The notes under the pieces are model-generated. The model worked only from the letters and a program-made list of their open reading frames with translations. It did no database searches and was not told where the DNA came from. This document shows, piece after piece, positions 23,719 to 35,379 of a stretch of DNA of 64,000 nt. The translations under genes and the position numbers were made by a program. The stretch lies in assembly GCA_016748015.1 (NCBI GenBank), contig JAAOMT010000135.1:144097-208096 (forward strand), in the 5' to 3' direction. Source of the stretch: Geosiphon pyriformis (lineage: Eukaryota; Glomeromycota; Glomeromycetes; Archaeosporales; Geosiphonaceae). Position 1 is the first letter of the stretch, and each line of letters opens with the position of its first letter.

Positions 23719-24602
23719 TGTTACAGATGATTATTTGGGGTCTCAAATCAAATAACAAATCTGTAATTTGGTGCTCAATATTTTAACAATGTTGGTGATA
23801 CTGGTACATTGGTTGTATCTGAAGGTTTTAGAGTTGAGTCTTTTGTATAATGGACAGAGATTCAATAACGATATAGTTGGTTGGTGAGTTGTGTTCCCAA
23901 TTTCTGTTTTCAGCTTAGTGGCCAGTTTATTCTGGCAGTCGTGCCTTTCTGGTAAGCTATTCATTAATATATATATAATTTTACCCTTATTTCTGGGTTT
24001 TTTACCAGGCTATCCATAACATCAATTACTCAGCACTTTAATTCTTAATTAGTTAGTATATGACAGTAAAAATCAAAGAAAGAAAAAAATAAAAAAAAAT
24101 AAAAAAATGAGCCAAAGTAATGTGCACATTAGTATCTCGTCAATAGTCATGATTAAGAGCTATTGTTTCAGTGTGGTTAGGTAGCAATTACTATCAACAT
24201 AAAGTGTTGATAGTGAAGAGTAGATGTGAATAGTGAATGATTTATTTATTTAATATTTGTGGATAGAAGATTTCTAACTAAAGAATTCTTATCTTTCTAC
24301 TTCTAATGCTACTGCTATATATACATAATTGATGTTCTATGAGATCACTCACATTTCTGAGCAATGTGCTATGATTTCTTGAGCAATGCTCACATTGGTA
24401 AGTAATGTGCTCTAATTTTCTAACATCACTCCACATTGCTAAGCAATGTGCCATGTTTTCTGATATTGCTCTATATTGCTGAGCAATGTGCCATGATTTC
24501 TATCATTGCTCTACATTGCTGAGCAATGTGCTTACGTGCTACTTACTATTCACTTATTGGTCTACTATTCTCTCTATATCTGTTTTTTTTTTATGAATAA
24601 CA
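23719..24602 (-). repeat. 5' LTR of TE1 copy B
   Basis: 884 bp, plus-strand edges TGTTACAG and GAATAACA, partner of 13557-14441. The dyad array ATTGCTGAGCAATGTG lies at about 24340-24530. Right flank CCAG (24603-24606). Confidence 0.9.
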
Positions 24603-25140
24603 CCAGGTTTTTTTTTTATTACTATATATATTGGTCATAAGCTAAGTAGAAAATTTATCAATCTTTCTTTCAATAACTTCTAGAAAGTATTTGGCAATTA
24701 CACTAACAAATAATCCACTGTCTAGGATCAAATCAATAAAGTAACCAGCCACTTGAACTTTGCAAATCAGAGGAGTAACATTGCTGTTGTCAGTAAGTTT
24801 AGCTTGGTAAGAGTGCTTATTGGTTTTTGGTGTCTTTTTCTTTAGAATTAATAATTTGTGAAGATCTTTTTTGAACTGTAGATGAGTCATTAATTGGCCA
24901 AATATAATGTGTGCTGAGGTTTTTATAAGATCTTTAACAATAGAATAAAGACCAGATTTTTGTACTATCTCTAAGAGTTCCAACTTTGGAGAATTTTTAA
25001 AAACTTTAGCCTTTGATGGCTCATAGTTATTAGCAGTTGATATGAATGCTTTGTTTGGATCTAGAACAAAATCAATCTTGGCTTTCTTCTTCTTTTTTGT
25101 TGATTCAAAAGTGTTGATTGCTAGTTCATCCATGTCATGG
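24603..25140 (-). pseudogene. TE2 protease N-terminal half
   Basis: Open for 163 codons. A Lys-rich leader is followed by LICKVQVAGYFIDLILDSGL and FVSVIAKYFLEVI, the flap and active-site strand of a retropepsin with the DSG triad intact. It is broken by stops and then by TE1 copy B; its C-terminal half lies at about 13390-13556 on the far side. Confidence 0.8.
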
Positions 25141-27768
25141 TCATTATTAATTAGGATAAAAACATAAAAGAAATTTTTTTCTGGTTGGCTTGCACTTTCA
25201 CTTTTTGAAAGTGTGCTTACTATTTTAAAGACTAATAAACAGTGACTTTAACTAAGGGATCCTTCCCAAAGAAATTAATGTTAACATAATTGGGTTTTTA
25301 ATTAGAAACATTGTTGTTGATAGTTCTGTTGTTTTGATTATTATTGTTTCTGAGAACTAGAGGAAGCAGAGAAGAATTGTTGCAATCTTTAGAGAAATGT
25401 CTAGTTAATCCATAATGATAACACACAGATGGGCCACAATTTTGTTGTCTTTGATAAGAGTGTTGTTGGAGCTGATTAAAACAAAGTTCATATCTGGATT
25501 TTTGGAATTGTTAATTTTCTTTAACTGCTTGGGTTAAGAATTCTAATAATCAGACAAGATTGGCTGTAAGTTTATCTATCAATTGTTTATTGAAATTTGG
25601 AGTTTGGACAGCAAAAAAAGTGGCAGCCATTTGAAAAGCAAGAGCCATAACAGAAGCAAAAGCAAAAACTAAAAGCATAGATCTCAAGTGTATTCTTTGG
25701 TTGTCTTCAATTTGTTGGACAAGTTCAATGGCCATGTCCATTGTAAGATTGTCTTTTAGGGCCAAAAGGAGCCAAAAAGCATATGAGAGATTAGTTCTTA
25801 TTTCTTTTGTAAAGGAATAAATTTTCTGTTCTTCTGTTTAGTTTCTTTTGGAGTCTATTCATTTAATTAGTTTTTTAATAGCTTTGACATATTTAGTCAC
25901 AACTTTATCAGAGCTTTGGATTTTTTTTTCTAATTCCATATGCCATTTTGAGATTAAAATGGGAGTTCTAAATTTAGTTTCAAACCAAATTGTAAAAGAG
26001 GTATTTTCTTCTTTAGTATTTGTTGGTACTTATTTAATAATTTTTTGGTAAGCACCAGCATTAGTTTTTTGTGGAAACCAAGTAGCAAAAAAGTCTTGAA
26101 AGTAGTCACTGTTACCAGATAAAATTAGAAATATTGTTTAGCATAAAATTACTCTTATAAATTTTATCATTAATTAGCATATATTATCGTTTCAAATTAT
26201 CACTTATTACATTAGCAAAATGTCCGAAATTATCATTTAATTAATAACTCAATTTGTACATAACACAAATGTAACCTAAGTGCGATGATCAATTATGCAA
26301 TACCCTGAAATATGTAACATTCAAAAGTTCGCCGAAATTTGTAGAAATTTGCCAAAATAATTGATAGTTCACCAAAATATCTAATAATTCACAGAAATAA
26401 CTTGTAGTTCGCTGAAATGTATCTTTAGTTCAGCGAAATTGTAGAAAAGAGCAAAATTCAAGTTTATGGAATAGTGTTACAACAAGTTGTATAAAAGAAA
26501 AGCTTCTTTCTTCGAGAAAATATATCTTACTTTAAATTTATTACTTAGAACCATTTCTACATATACAAAAAGAAATAAATATTAAATAATTCGAAAAACC
26601 AAATTCTTTAATTATTGTACTTGGAAAATCTCCAAAACCCAACTAACGTTTTGAAATTGATTAGCTACCAATTTCAGTAAAACTGTTAATGACTCCAGGC
26701 CTAAATAGAAAACGTTTCCTTTGACAGAATTCTATTTCTTTTACATTTCTTTTATTTTTTTTCTTTTATTTTCTTATTATAATCATTAGGGTAGCCTACA
26801 GACAAGATTCCTGTAGAAAAGTTGACTTTCATAGCAAAGTAACTACACATTTTTAGTGAGCTTCCAGACAAGCAATTTCTGGAAAGAGTTGATGTTTACT
26901 ACAATGTAACTACATAAAGCAACTGGTACAGAATTGGCCATTCCACTTATAAGTCCAGTAGTTCAAATTATAGGAAATAATTTGAAGATAAAATTCAGTT
27001 ATCGGAGGTTCAAACACTTCCCATAGTCATGAATTAACAGCATTACAACAAACATACAAGAGCTAAAAAGAGACCAAAAACATCCGGTAACACCACCAAC
27101 AATTTGAAACTTGTATTTATTATTATATTGGTTGGCTGTAGCAGCTCTTTTAAAGTTATTTAACCATTCAATTAGATCTTGTGTATTATCTCTAAATAAA
27201 GATAGTGGAGTGTTATTTCTTTGTCTTAAAGCAGTTTGTATACTCTGAAGGGCAATCAAAATGTTTTGTTGCATGAGGTCATTAGTTATTGGTTTAAAAA
27301 TAGCTGTTTGTGTAGAATGTTTTAATTCACTTGAGAAGAGACCAAAAACAGGAGCAGTTTGATAGCTTTCTTCTTCTGTTTCAAAGGAAGTTTCAATCCA
27401 AATGTAAATTTGGTAATTTAGATATTCAGAATTAGAGGGCTGTTGTTTAAAGATTGTTGAATATAAAAGCTAATTAATACTGTTGTTTTTTTCTTCAAAG
27501 TTGTCTTCAAAATAAGGTTAGTTAAAGTAATAGGTTGTATAAGCTATGTAGATTTCAGCTGAATGCTTATTTTGAAACTAGTTCCAAAAGTCTTAGAATT
27601 GTTTATTAAATTGTTTTTTAATGAGAAAACAAATCAAGCAGAAAGGCAAAAGATTGAGTTCAATAAAGTTTAGATCATTTTTGTTGTGTGCTTTAAAGTA
27701 TTCTTTTGATTATTGTGGCAGATATAAATAATTACTTATACAATAAAAAACAAAGTAAATTTTGACAA
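25141..27768 (-). pseudogene. TE2 gag, split by solo LTR3b
   Basis: Upstream half (27093-27768, degenerate) includes NILIALQSIQTALRQRNN and LIEWLNNFKRAATANQYN, a capsid-like helical core. The downstream half (25141-26109) has DYFQDFFATWFPQ, the 71-codon segment LKDNLTMDMAIELVQQIEDN, and a knuckle near 25395-25440 reading CYHYGLTRHFSKDC (second Cys is Tyr, one G-to-A change). Removing LTR3b rejoins QIVG to DYFQD in frame. Confidence 0.82.
26110..27092 (+). repeat. Solo LTR3b inside TE2 gag
   Basis: 983 bp, TGTTACCAG...GGTAACA, flanks TCAC (26106-26109) and CCAC (27093-27096), one transition apart. Same TTCGCCGAAAT-type U3 units (about 26328-26440) and TATAAAAG near 26490 as LTR3a. Confidence 0.9.
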
Positions 27769-27785
27769 CCTCACAGGAAGCACCA
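27769..27785 (-). other. Primer-binding site of TE2
   Basis: On the minus strand TGGTGCTTCCTGTGAGG lies six bases after the 5' LTR. It shares TGGTGCT and CTGT with the TE1 site, so both families may use the same primer. The tRNA was not identified. Confidence 0.5.
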
Positions 27786-27791
27786 CTTTTA

Positions 27792-27896
27792 TGTTATGGG
27801 TTGAAGTAACAAGCTAACAGATAGCAAGAGAAAACAAAATTGTAGGGTAATAAAAGAAATTAAAGAGAATTTAACTTTAAAGAGTGAATTAAATGA
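27792..27896 (-). repeat. 5' LTR of TE2, left piece
   Basis: 105 bp matching 8712-8816 (TAACAAGCTAACAGATA...). Interrupted at ATGA (27893-27896) by LTR3c. The remainder resumes at 38857. Confidence 0.88.
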
Positions 27897-28119
27897 TGTT
27901 ACTGGAGGTTTTTAGTCTCTTTTCTTGAATATTTTTAATGTTTGTTTGTTTGTTTGTTGCTAATTTTACATTTTTTGGAAGCAGTTGAACCTTTAATAAC
28001 TGAATTTATTTTTAAATTATCTCTTATAATTTGAACTGCTGGGCTTATAAGTAAAATGGCCAATTCTATGCCAGTTGCTTTATGTAGTTATATTGTAATA
28101 AATATCAACTCTTTTTCAG
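27897..28119 (-). repeat. LTR3c, left piece
   Basis: Plus strand begins TGTTACTGGAGG, the complement of the LTR3 3' end. Cut at TCAG (28116-28119) by TE1 copy C. Its remainder is 38096-38856. Confidence 0.88.
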
Positions 28120-28930
28120 TATTACTCATAGAATATAGGGAGAATATTAACATATAAATTAACCAATCAAAAGTAGTCATAGTAAATACAGAATTCCAGG
28201 ATTCTTATATAAGGAATTGCAGGATTCCAGAATTCCAGAATTCTTCTCAAAAAGAATTGCAAGATTCCAGGAATTTCAGGATTTTTGGTGTGAAGAATTG
28301 AGAAATTGAAAAATCTCAATTATGTATATATAGCAGTAGCATTAGAAGTAGAAAAGACAGATCTCCTAGTTTAAATTTAATCTAAACAATATTCCACTTC
28401 ACAAATATTAATAAATAATTATTCTATATCTTCAATCCACTCTCCACTATCAATACTTCATGTTGATAACAATTGATACTTAATCATACTGAAACAATAG
28501 CTTTTGATCATGGCTATTGACAGGATACTAACTTGTAAACGCCTTGGCTTAATTTTTTTATTTTCTCTTTATTTCTTTTTTCTTTTCTTTGTTTTGTTGT
28601 GTTTACTAATTGATTAAGGATTAAGTACTGAATTATTAATGTTAAGGATTGTCTGGTAAAAAACCTCTGCAAGTGGGTAGAACACATAAAGAATTACAGA
28701 TTACTTATCAGAGGATTGCCAGCCATTAAGCTGAAGAAAAAAATTAACAGAATTGCAATTCTGGGAAGCTACAGATAAACAACTATTGAATTTTTGTCTA
28801 TTATACAAAGAACTCTAACTTAAAACCTTCAGATCACCCAAAACTTTCAAAAACTATTATCAAGAAATTAACTGAGCACCAAGTTATGAGTTTGTTATTT
28901 GACTTAAGACCCAAATAATCATTTGTAATA
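28120..28930 (+). repeat. 5' LTR of TE1 copy C
   Basis: Starts TATTACTC, ends TGTAATA. U3 (28190-28310) carries GAATTCCAGGATT/GAATTTCAG repeats instead of the AGCAAT dyads of copies A and B. From the TATA region (near 28323) onward it aligns with their R-U5. Confidence 0.88.
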
Positions 28931-28932
28931 TT

Positions 28933-28974
28933 TGGTGCTCTCTGTAAGATATAATCCTACAGAGAACCAGTATT
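28933..28974 (+). other. Primer-binding site and adjacent hairpin of TE1 copy C
   Basis: TGGTGCTCTCTGTAAGA begins two bases after the LTR. CTCTGTAAGAT and ATCCTACAGAG around an ATA loop form an almost perfect stem, conserved in copy B with compensating differences. Confidence 0.55.
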
Positions 28975-28993
28975 AACAACAAATCCTTCAAAA

Positions 28994-31140
28994 GTGGCAG
29001 AACCAGAAAACATAGGAGCAAATCATTTAGGATTTGCTAAATCTTTGTTTCAACAGTATAGCCAACAATTAGGATTAAACAATAACTACTTTCCAGCAGA
29101 ATTAGCATTCAACTTCTACATTAATGATAAAATTACAGACTGCTTAGAAAAAACAGTTAACATTAAATCAGCAAGAGAAAACTTCTATACAGAATTATTT
29201 CAATACACTAGCCTATCAAGAAACTACAGTTTCATACCAATTATTAAAAAAATCAACCAAACCATTGAAAGATATACCCAACAACAATTCCCTATTATTT
29301 ATGCAAACAAAGACAAAAGAAGGTTACAAACACCAACAGTAATGCCTAAAAGAATATAACTACCAACTTGGAAGAAAACAAGAATAGAATCATCAACAAA
29401 TCTATTATACCACTATACACCCAGAAGTGCTATCAACATCACATCAACAGGTGTGTCCACATCAACCACAACATTAACATTTAAACAATTCCTATTTCAG
29501 AGTAAACAAAAAAAAGAAGATTTTCTAGGACCATACAGTGTATATTTTGAAGAATTTAAGTTACAAATACCCACACCATCAGGACTTTGATCCCCACCAC
29601 TCCAACCAGATTTTAGAACCATAAGTTCCTGGAAAATAATGGAATCAAAAGGAGAACAGAAAGAAGAAAAAGAAGAAGAATCGGAAGATTAAGAATTTAC
29701 TTACCAAAACCCAATTCCAGAAAACCCAGACATTAAAATCCCAAACTTTCAGACTCAGCAAAATCCAAAATTAAAAAATCTGGAAGTCAAAACTCTGAAT
29801 TTTCAAACTCAGCAAAATTGGAATGATCAAAACCCTAACATTAATAATTAACAACACTTACCTTCAGTAATCATCATCAATCTATCACCAATTGCTCCAC
29901 AATAACAGCCACCACTGCAACCCCAAATTCAATTACCACTTCAACTACTACAGCAAATAAACTTGAATCAAATGGCTTACACTCCAATAGTGAAACTTGA
30001 AAAATTCATCAGCAAAAAGAACAATGCCCAAGTATGGCTAAATGATGTGAAAAAAGCCATTGCAACCAACAGATGAGATGATACCAGAGCCATACAAACC
30101 ATTCCCTATTTTCTCTAGAATACTGCCAATTTATGGTACCAAAGCTTGATTAACAAACCCCAAGACTTTAATGCATTCAAGCTTGCATTCCTACAATATT
30201 TTAGTAATAATAATAGTATTAACTGATTGGCAAACACTTTCACCACCATCAAACAAGGAAAAAATAAAGCAGTCACTACTTACATAGAATGCTTCCACAG
30301 AAATTTGCACCAAATTCAGACCATACAGGCTGATTATTTTACAGTACAAATCCTAAATCAATTCATTAGAGGTCTGTGCAGTAGTATTTTCCAATGTATA
30401 CATCCAATGCACCCAGCAGATCTTCAAGCTGCAGTTATAAACACCAGAGATTTTGAGGCAGCTGAACTCAAAGCTAACTACATCCAAACTGTAAATCTAG
30501 TAATGAACAGATCATCTGACTTGGATTCCAAATTGAAACAATTTAGTAATTCAATTAATCAGAAATTAAAGAGATACTTAGCTAATAATTGCACAATTTA
30601 TTAACTACCACAATAATACAATAATTCAGGAAACACAAATCGTTTCCAAAATCAGTCATGTTCATTATCATTCTCCAATCAGCCATAGCAGCCAGAGACA
30701 TAAGTCTGCCACAATTGTGGTAAACAAGGTCACATTAGAGCTAACTGTTATTCTTATAGTAACTTACAATTGGAAAATCAATATCGAAACTCCAATTACA
30801 GAGTTCAAATACTGAATCATTATTTAAATCAAGATCAATATCAACCCACTTATCTGCCAATGATGCAGCAGCCAATCTATCAACTACCAGTATATCAAAC
30901 TCCAATTTATCAGCTGCAGCCACAAGTAATCTATCAATTACAGCCACCAGTAATCTATCAACCCCAACAAATTCAAATACTGCCACAAACTATACCTCAA
31001 AACGGAATCCATGGACTGAGAATGACACAGCAAAGCTGAAGATCGGCAATGGTAGTTTACTAACCAATCCCCAATTCATCAGCCCAACCAACAGGATCTT
31101 ATCAGCAGAATTTAGAAACTGGGCACATCCAAAACCCAAA
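28994..31140 (+). pseudogene. TE1 copy C gag
   Basis: N-terminal domain open at 28994-29359 (start MAEPENIGANHLGF; GTG is the first codon of the open stretch, so the true start is unsure), with NKDKRRLQTP shared with copy B. Capsid core is at about 29970-30604 (VWLNDVKKAI, TTIKQGKNKAVTTYIECF), broken by TGA and TAG where B has Trp or Gln. A complete CCHC knuckle sits at 30707-30748 (CHNCGKQGHIRANC). A Tyr/Pro/Gln repeat tail (30770-31039) has repeated IYQLQPPV-type units. Confidence 0.87.
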
Positions 31141-31330
31141 TTCTCAACACTATTTAAGTCTCCTAGTTACTTCAGAAGATGTTATATTCAGCAACCCAAA
31201 ACCCAGCCAATAGCAGCCACTGACCAGCAACATTCTATTAGCAACAGTTACTGAAAATGAATTACTTGCTGCCATTTTTCCTTTTGAATTAGAGGAAACC
31301 ATCAACACTTCATTATTTAGTAAAGCTGCT

Positions 31331-31702
31331 TTGGAAGAAAAACCTATTACTGCAATGTATACTGATGTCAAGGTTGATGGCCACTCTATTAAACTTATCC
31401 TGGATAGCAGTTTGACAGGCAGCATTATCACCAAGCAACTCATGGATCAATTAGATTACCAAGTTGACCAAACTGCCAGTGCCAGAATTATCATTGCCAA
31501 TAGTGCTACAAAAACACCTATTGGCGAGATTGATAACTTGCCATTTGAAATTAATGATATTATCACTCCCATCAAAGTTCTGGTAATAGAAGCCACCCAA
31601 TACCAAGCTCTAGTTGGTAATAACTGGCTATCCAAAACCAATGTAATGCTTGACTGGACCACCCAAGAGTTGCAAATAAATCAGAACGGCCAATACACAT
31701 GA
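31331..31702 (+). pseudogene. TE1 copy C retropepsin
   Basis: Open for 123 codons: DVKVDGHSIKLILDSS, GSIITKQLMDQLDYQVDQ, IKVLVIEATQYQALVGNNWL. The active-site DSG is DSS (Gly to Ser, GGC to AGC). Copy B lost the same Gly by a different route (DSR), indicating independent decay. Upstream frame to gag is broken near 31050-31250. Confidence 0.87.
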
Positions 31703-32860
31703 GTACCAGCAACATGTGGCCACTTCAAACCCAACAACATTTCACCAACACCCTTAATTGATGTCGAGAAAGAGAAGCTGAAACCAACTTGGGAAGCATA
31801 TCAAGTTTCTTGGGCCAAGGAAGACCACAATGAGCTGCCACTGATACTGTTGTAGGATGATAATGGGAAAAAAAAACAAAAGGAAGAATTTATCTGAAGT
31901 ACTGACCAAATTTTGTGGGCTAACAACGACTATTAAAAGTTACTACAAACTTGGAAATAGGAAAAAAATAACAAAAAAAAAAGAAAGACAAAAGAAAAAG
32001 AAACGATCTTAACCAACACTACTAATAAACCATACACTTATACCACACCACCACAGTCTCACTGTTATCGACCAAAGCTAATATGCGTTAATTGTGACAA
32101 GAAATTATTGTCAATAGGCATGTGCTGTGACAACAATAAGAAATATTCAACGATAACCAAAATGGCAAGGAAAATAAGACAACAAATCTTGCCTAGCTTG
32201 TGAAAAAACATTACTTGACAAAGGAATATGAAACAACATTCTTGGTCAATGAGGAATGTGTGACACTTTGTGCCAGTACATGATCCTTATTAGTGACTGG
32301 ATTAGAAAAAGGACACCAATAGAAGCCACTTGGAAAAGAGCTGTACAGCAATTGGACAGTTGTCCACATGACAATGATGAAATATGGAGAATGGCAATAG
32401 CCAAAATAGAAGGAGCATCACCTGAAGAAATCAGAGAAATCAAGAACAATCTACCAGAGTCCATAGAACTTGACTGGGACCCAGAATCAGTCATAAATTT
32501 CCTGGACCCAGAACAATTCTATGAACACTACCAAGAATTAGCACCCACAAGAAAAGAGCAAGAACAATGCTTAGAACAGCTGAACACTCGATTGTGTCAA
32601 CACTGTTTAATTCCATATGACTTCCAGTATTGTAATGAGTGTGATCTCATCTACAATCTACCATCATACATGATCTACACAATCCCAAAGGAAAAAAAAC
32701 CAATCAACAGCTGCAGATCAGAATTGGAATCATTGTTTAATCCCAATTTAAACTCCAACAACAATAACAATGAAAATAATGGTTCCAGCTTTGCTTAATA
32801 TGGCAACAAAATTAATAATAACTCAGACTTCAATTCAAACCCCAAAACATATATCACACT
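31703..32860 (+). pseudogene. TE1 copy C protease-dUTPase linker with Cys-rich region
   Basis: Linker with WEAYQVSWAKEDHNELPLIL, then damaged Cys pairs (CVNCDKKLL, CCDNN) near 32090-32130, and a 180-codon open stretch 32256-32798. The latter includes MCDTLCQYMILISDWIRKR, LNTRLCQHCLIPYDFQYCNE (two more Cys pairs) and an acidic Asn-rich tail. Equivalent to 19840-20650 in copy B. Probably zinc binding; no known family recognised. Confidence 0.65.
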
Positions 32861-32869
32861 TCCTAACCT

Positions 32870-33400
32870 TTCCAAAGAACAAGAACTCAGATAGTTCAGT
32901 GATAATAATAAAGATATTATGCCAGAATGTGTGCATGATACTGATGCAGGGTTTGATCTAAAATATTCAAAGAAATATACTATTAAATTGGAATCCTATT
33001 TGTGCAATTGCATTGATCTCAAAATAGCACTAGAAATTCCAGCAACAACTATGGTTTAATTAGCATCTAAAAGTAGCTTAGCAAAAAGGAAAATCAATAT
33101 CAGAGAAAGAATAATTGATGCAGGATATGTAAAAAATATCATTGCAATACTACAAAACAATTCTAAAAAGGCCTATATCATAGAGCCAAACAAAAAAATA
33201 GCACAGACAATATTCCTGTTTCTGGTGAAAATAGCTCAATTAGTATCAGTAGGAAACAGAAAAAAATTAGAAATTACAACTAAAGGGATACAGAGATTCA
33301 GATCAACAGATAAAATAGATATACCAGTCAATATGGCAGAAAAAAAAGCTATTGAAAAGGGAGAAATTATCTCCACCCATTAATTAATTTCCATTCTACC
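32870..33400 (+). pseudogene. TE1 copy C dUTPase
   Basis: Motif 1 HDTDAGFDLKY, motif 3 ERIIDAGYVKNI, motif 4 KKIAQTIF and a worn motif 5 (GIQRFRSTDKID in place of GFGSTGK). Stops at 32894 and 33058. No LTR3 here, so it shows the undisturbed dUTPase to compare with copy B. Confidence 0.85.
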
Positions 33401-33733
33401 ATATGACCAATATATGTTAGCCATAAAAAGAGAAGTAAAAAATCAAGCTTAGTTGTTCAAAGTAGAAGCCACCATTTGCAAATCAAGAGAGATTGGACTC
33501 ATTAATCTTTACATACCAATTAAAAGCCCAAAAACATCAAAATTCTTATCTATAACACAACTGGAAATGTTATTAAAATACCAAAAAGAATCATCATTGG
33601 ATATTTAACCACTAAAGTTAAGGATCAACTATTAAACTACATTCCAGATTTTCCACAGCTTTGTGAATATGTGGACATCACATCACAAACCATTTATGGA
33701 CAAAGTAAATGTTATCTGCTCTAACTGGAACAA

Positions 33734-35130
33734 TTGGAACAGATGAACATGGGGAATCTAGACCCACTTCAACAGATGCAACTAAAGATGTTACTTAAAA
33801 ATATCAATGACATCTTTGCTAGTGAAAACAAATTTGGCTGCACCAACATCATCCAACACCAGATCAAGACTGGAGATGCAATGCCAATTAAACAAAGAGC
33901 ATATAGAGTACCACCAGACAGTTATGAGATCATTTGTCAAGAAATTAATCAGATGCTTAACAACAGACTAATTCAGTCATCAATGAGTCCATAGTCATTA
34001 CCAGTAGTATTAATCCAAAAGAAAAATGGAAAGATCCACTTTTGTGTAGATTATGGAAAACTCAACAGTGTTACTTATGGAGATAGTTATTCAACTCCAC
34101 AAATTCAGGAATTATTTGACACTTTTGGTGAAAATAAATGGTTCTCAATATTGGATTTAAATAGTGGTTACTGGCAAATAGCCATGGATCCAGCCGGCAA
34201 AGAGAAAATAACATTTATCACAAGAGAGGAAAATTTTGAATTTGAAGTTATGCCATTCAGATTGATGAATGCACCAGCCATATTTCAATGGCTAATGGAA
34301 ATTGTTTACACTGAACTATTGTGAAAGTCAGTAGTCATATATTTGGACAACACCAATGTGTTCTCAAAAACATTCAATAATTATCTTCACCATCTCCAAC
34401 AAGTATTTGAAAGACTAAGACAAGCAGGACTGAAATTGAATACAAACAAGTGCTTCTTTGGAAAAACTGAACTCAAGTTTTTGGGACATGTTGTAAGCAA
34501 AGACAGCATTAAAACAGATTCAGACAAGATTGAAGTTGTTAAAAACTTTCCAGTGCCAAATAATCTCACAGAATTAAGAGCATTCTTGGGATTCACAGGG
34601 TACTATTGCCACTTTATTAAGGATTTTTCTAAACTGACACAGCCATTACATCAACTCCAAACAAAGAATGTGAAATATGAATAGATGAAAATCCAGCAAA
34701 AAGCTTTTAACACACTAAAAAGAAAGCTTATACAAGTCCCAATATTAATTTATCCAGACTACAGCAAACTATTTATCATTACTACTGATGCATCAAGTCA
34801 AGCATTGGAAGCAATACTATCGCAAAAAGAACTGGATGGAAAAGAACATCCAGTAGCATATACCAGCCGAAGTTTGAGTCCAGTAGAAAAGAACTATGGA
34901 ACTCCAACAATAGAACACTTAGCTATTTATTGGGCAGTAATAAAATGGAAAGAATATTTGAGCCAGAAATTTGACATTTACACAGACCATAAAAGATTAA
35001 CTTCAATCCAGAAGCAAAAATTTGGAGATGATTGCTATGTGCAATGGAAAATAGAACTTGTATCATACAAATATACAATACATTATAAAAAGTGAAAAGA
35101 AAATAGAAATGCTGATGGTTTGTCATAAAT
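33734..35130 (+). pseudogene. TE1 copy C reverse transcriptase and RNase H
   Basis: Open pieces 33734-33994, 34343-34684 and 34685-35095. RT shows FCVDYGKLN, LNSGYWQIAM and YLDN at 34340-34351 (second Asp is Asn), then VFSKTFNNYLHHLQQVFERL. RNase H: FIITTDASSQALEAILSQ (Asp kept), IEHLAIYWAVIKW (Glu kept), IYTDHKRLTS (Asp kept), NADGLS (Asp kept). It is the only RNase H in the window with all four acidic positions apparently present, although the polyprotein is broken. Confidence 0.9.
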
Positions 35131-35379
35131 GAGACAAATCTAAAACATTTTAACCCAAAAATATAACAAAAGATGAATATACAAAAATACCAACAACTTC
35201 AACATTATATAAATACCCAATTGTTCAAGGAAAAATTATCTTAAAAGAAATAAAACAACATAAAACAACAATCAAAATATTTTATCAACCACCAAAATAT
35301 ACTTTACTGGAAAAATAAAAAGAATCCAGATCAACCAATCAGAGTAATCACAGAACCAGAGAAAGAAACAATATTATTT

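Larger units (their letters stand above)
13557..24602 (-). mobile_element. TE1 copy B: full-length dUTPase-carrying Ty3/gypsy element inserted in TE2 protease
   Basis: Two LTRs of about 885 bp at the ends, target duplication CTAG (13553-13556)/CCAG (24603-24606), and a complete internal order gag, protease, Cys-rich domain, dUTPase, beta-domain, RT, RNase H, integrase, GPY/F and C-terminal extension. Own length is about 10.1 kb after removal of LTR3a. It is the best preserved TE1 copy in its RNase H and zinc knuckle. Confidence 0.93.
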
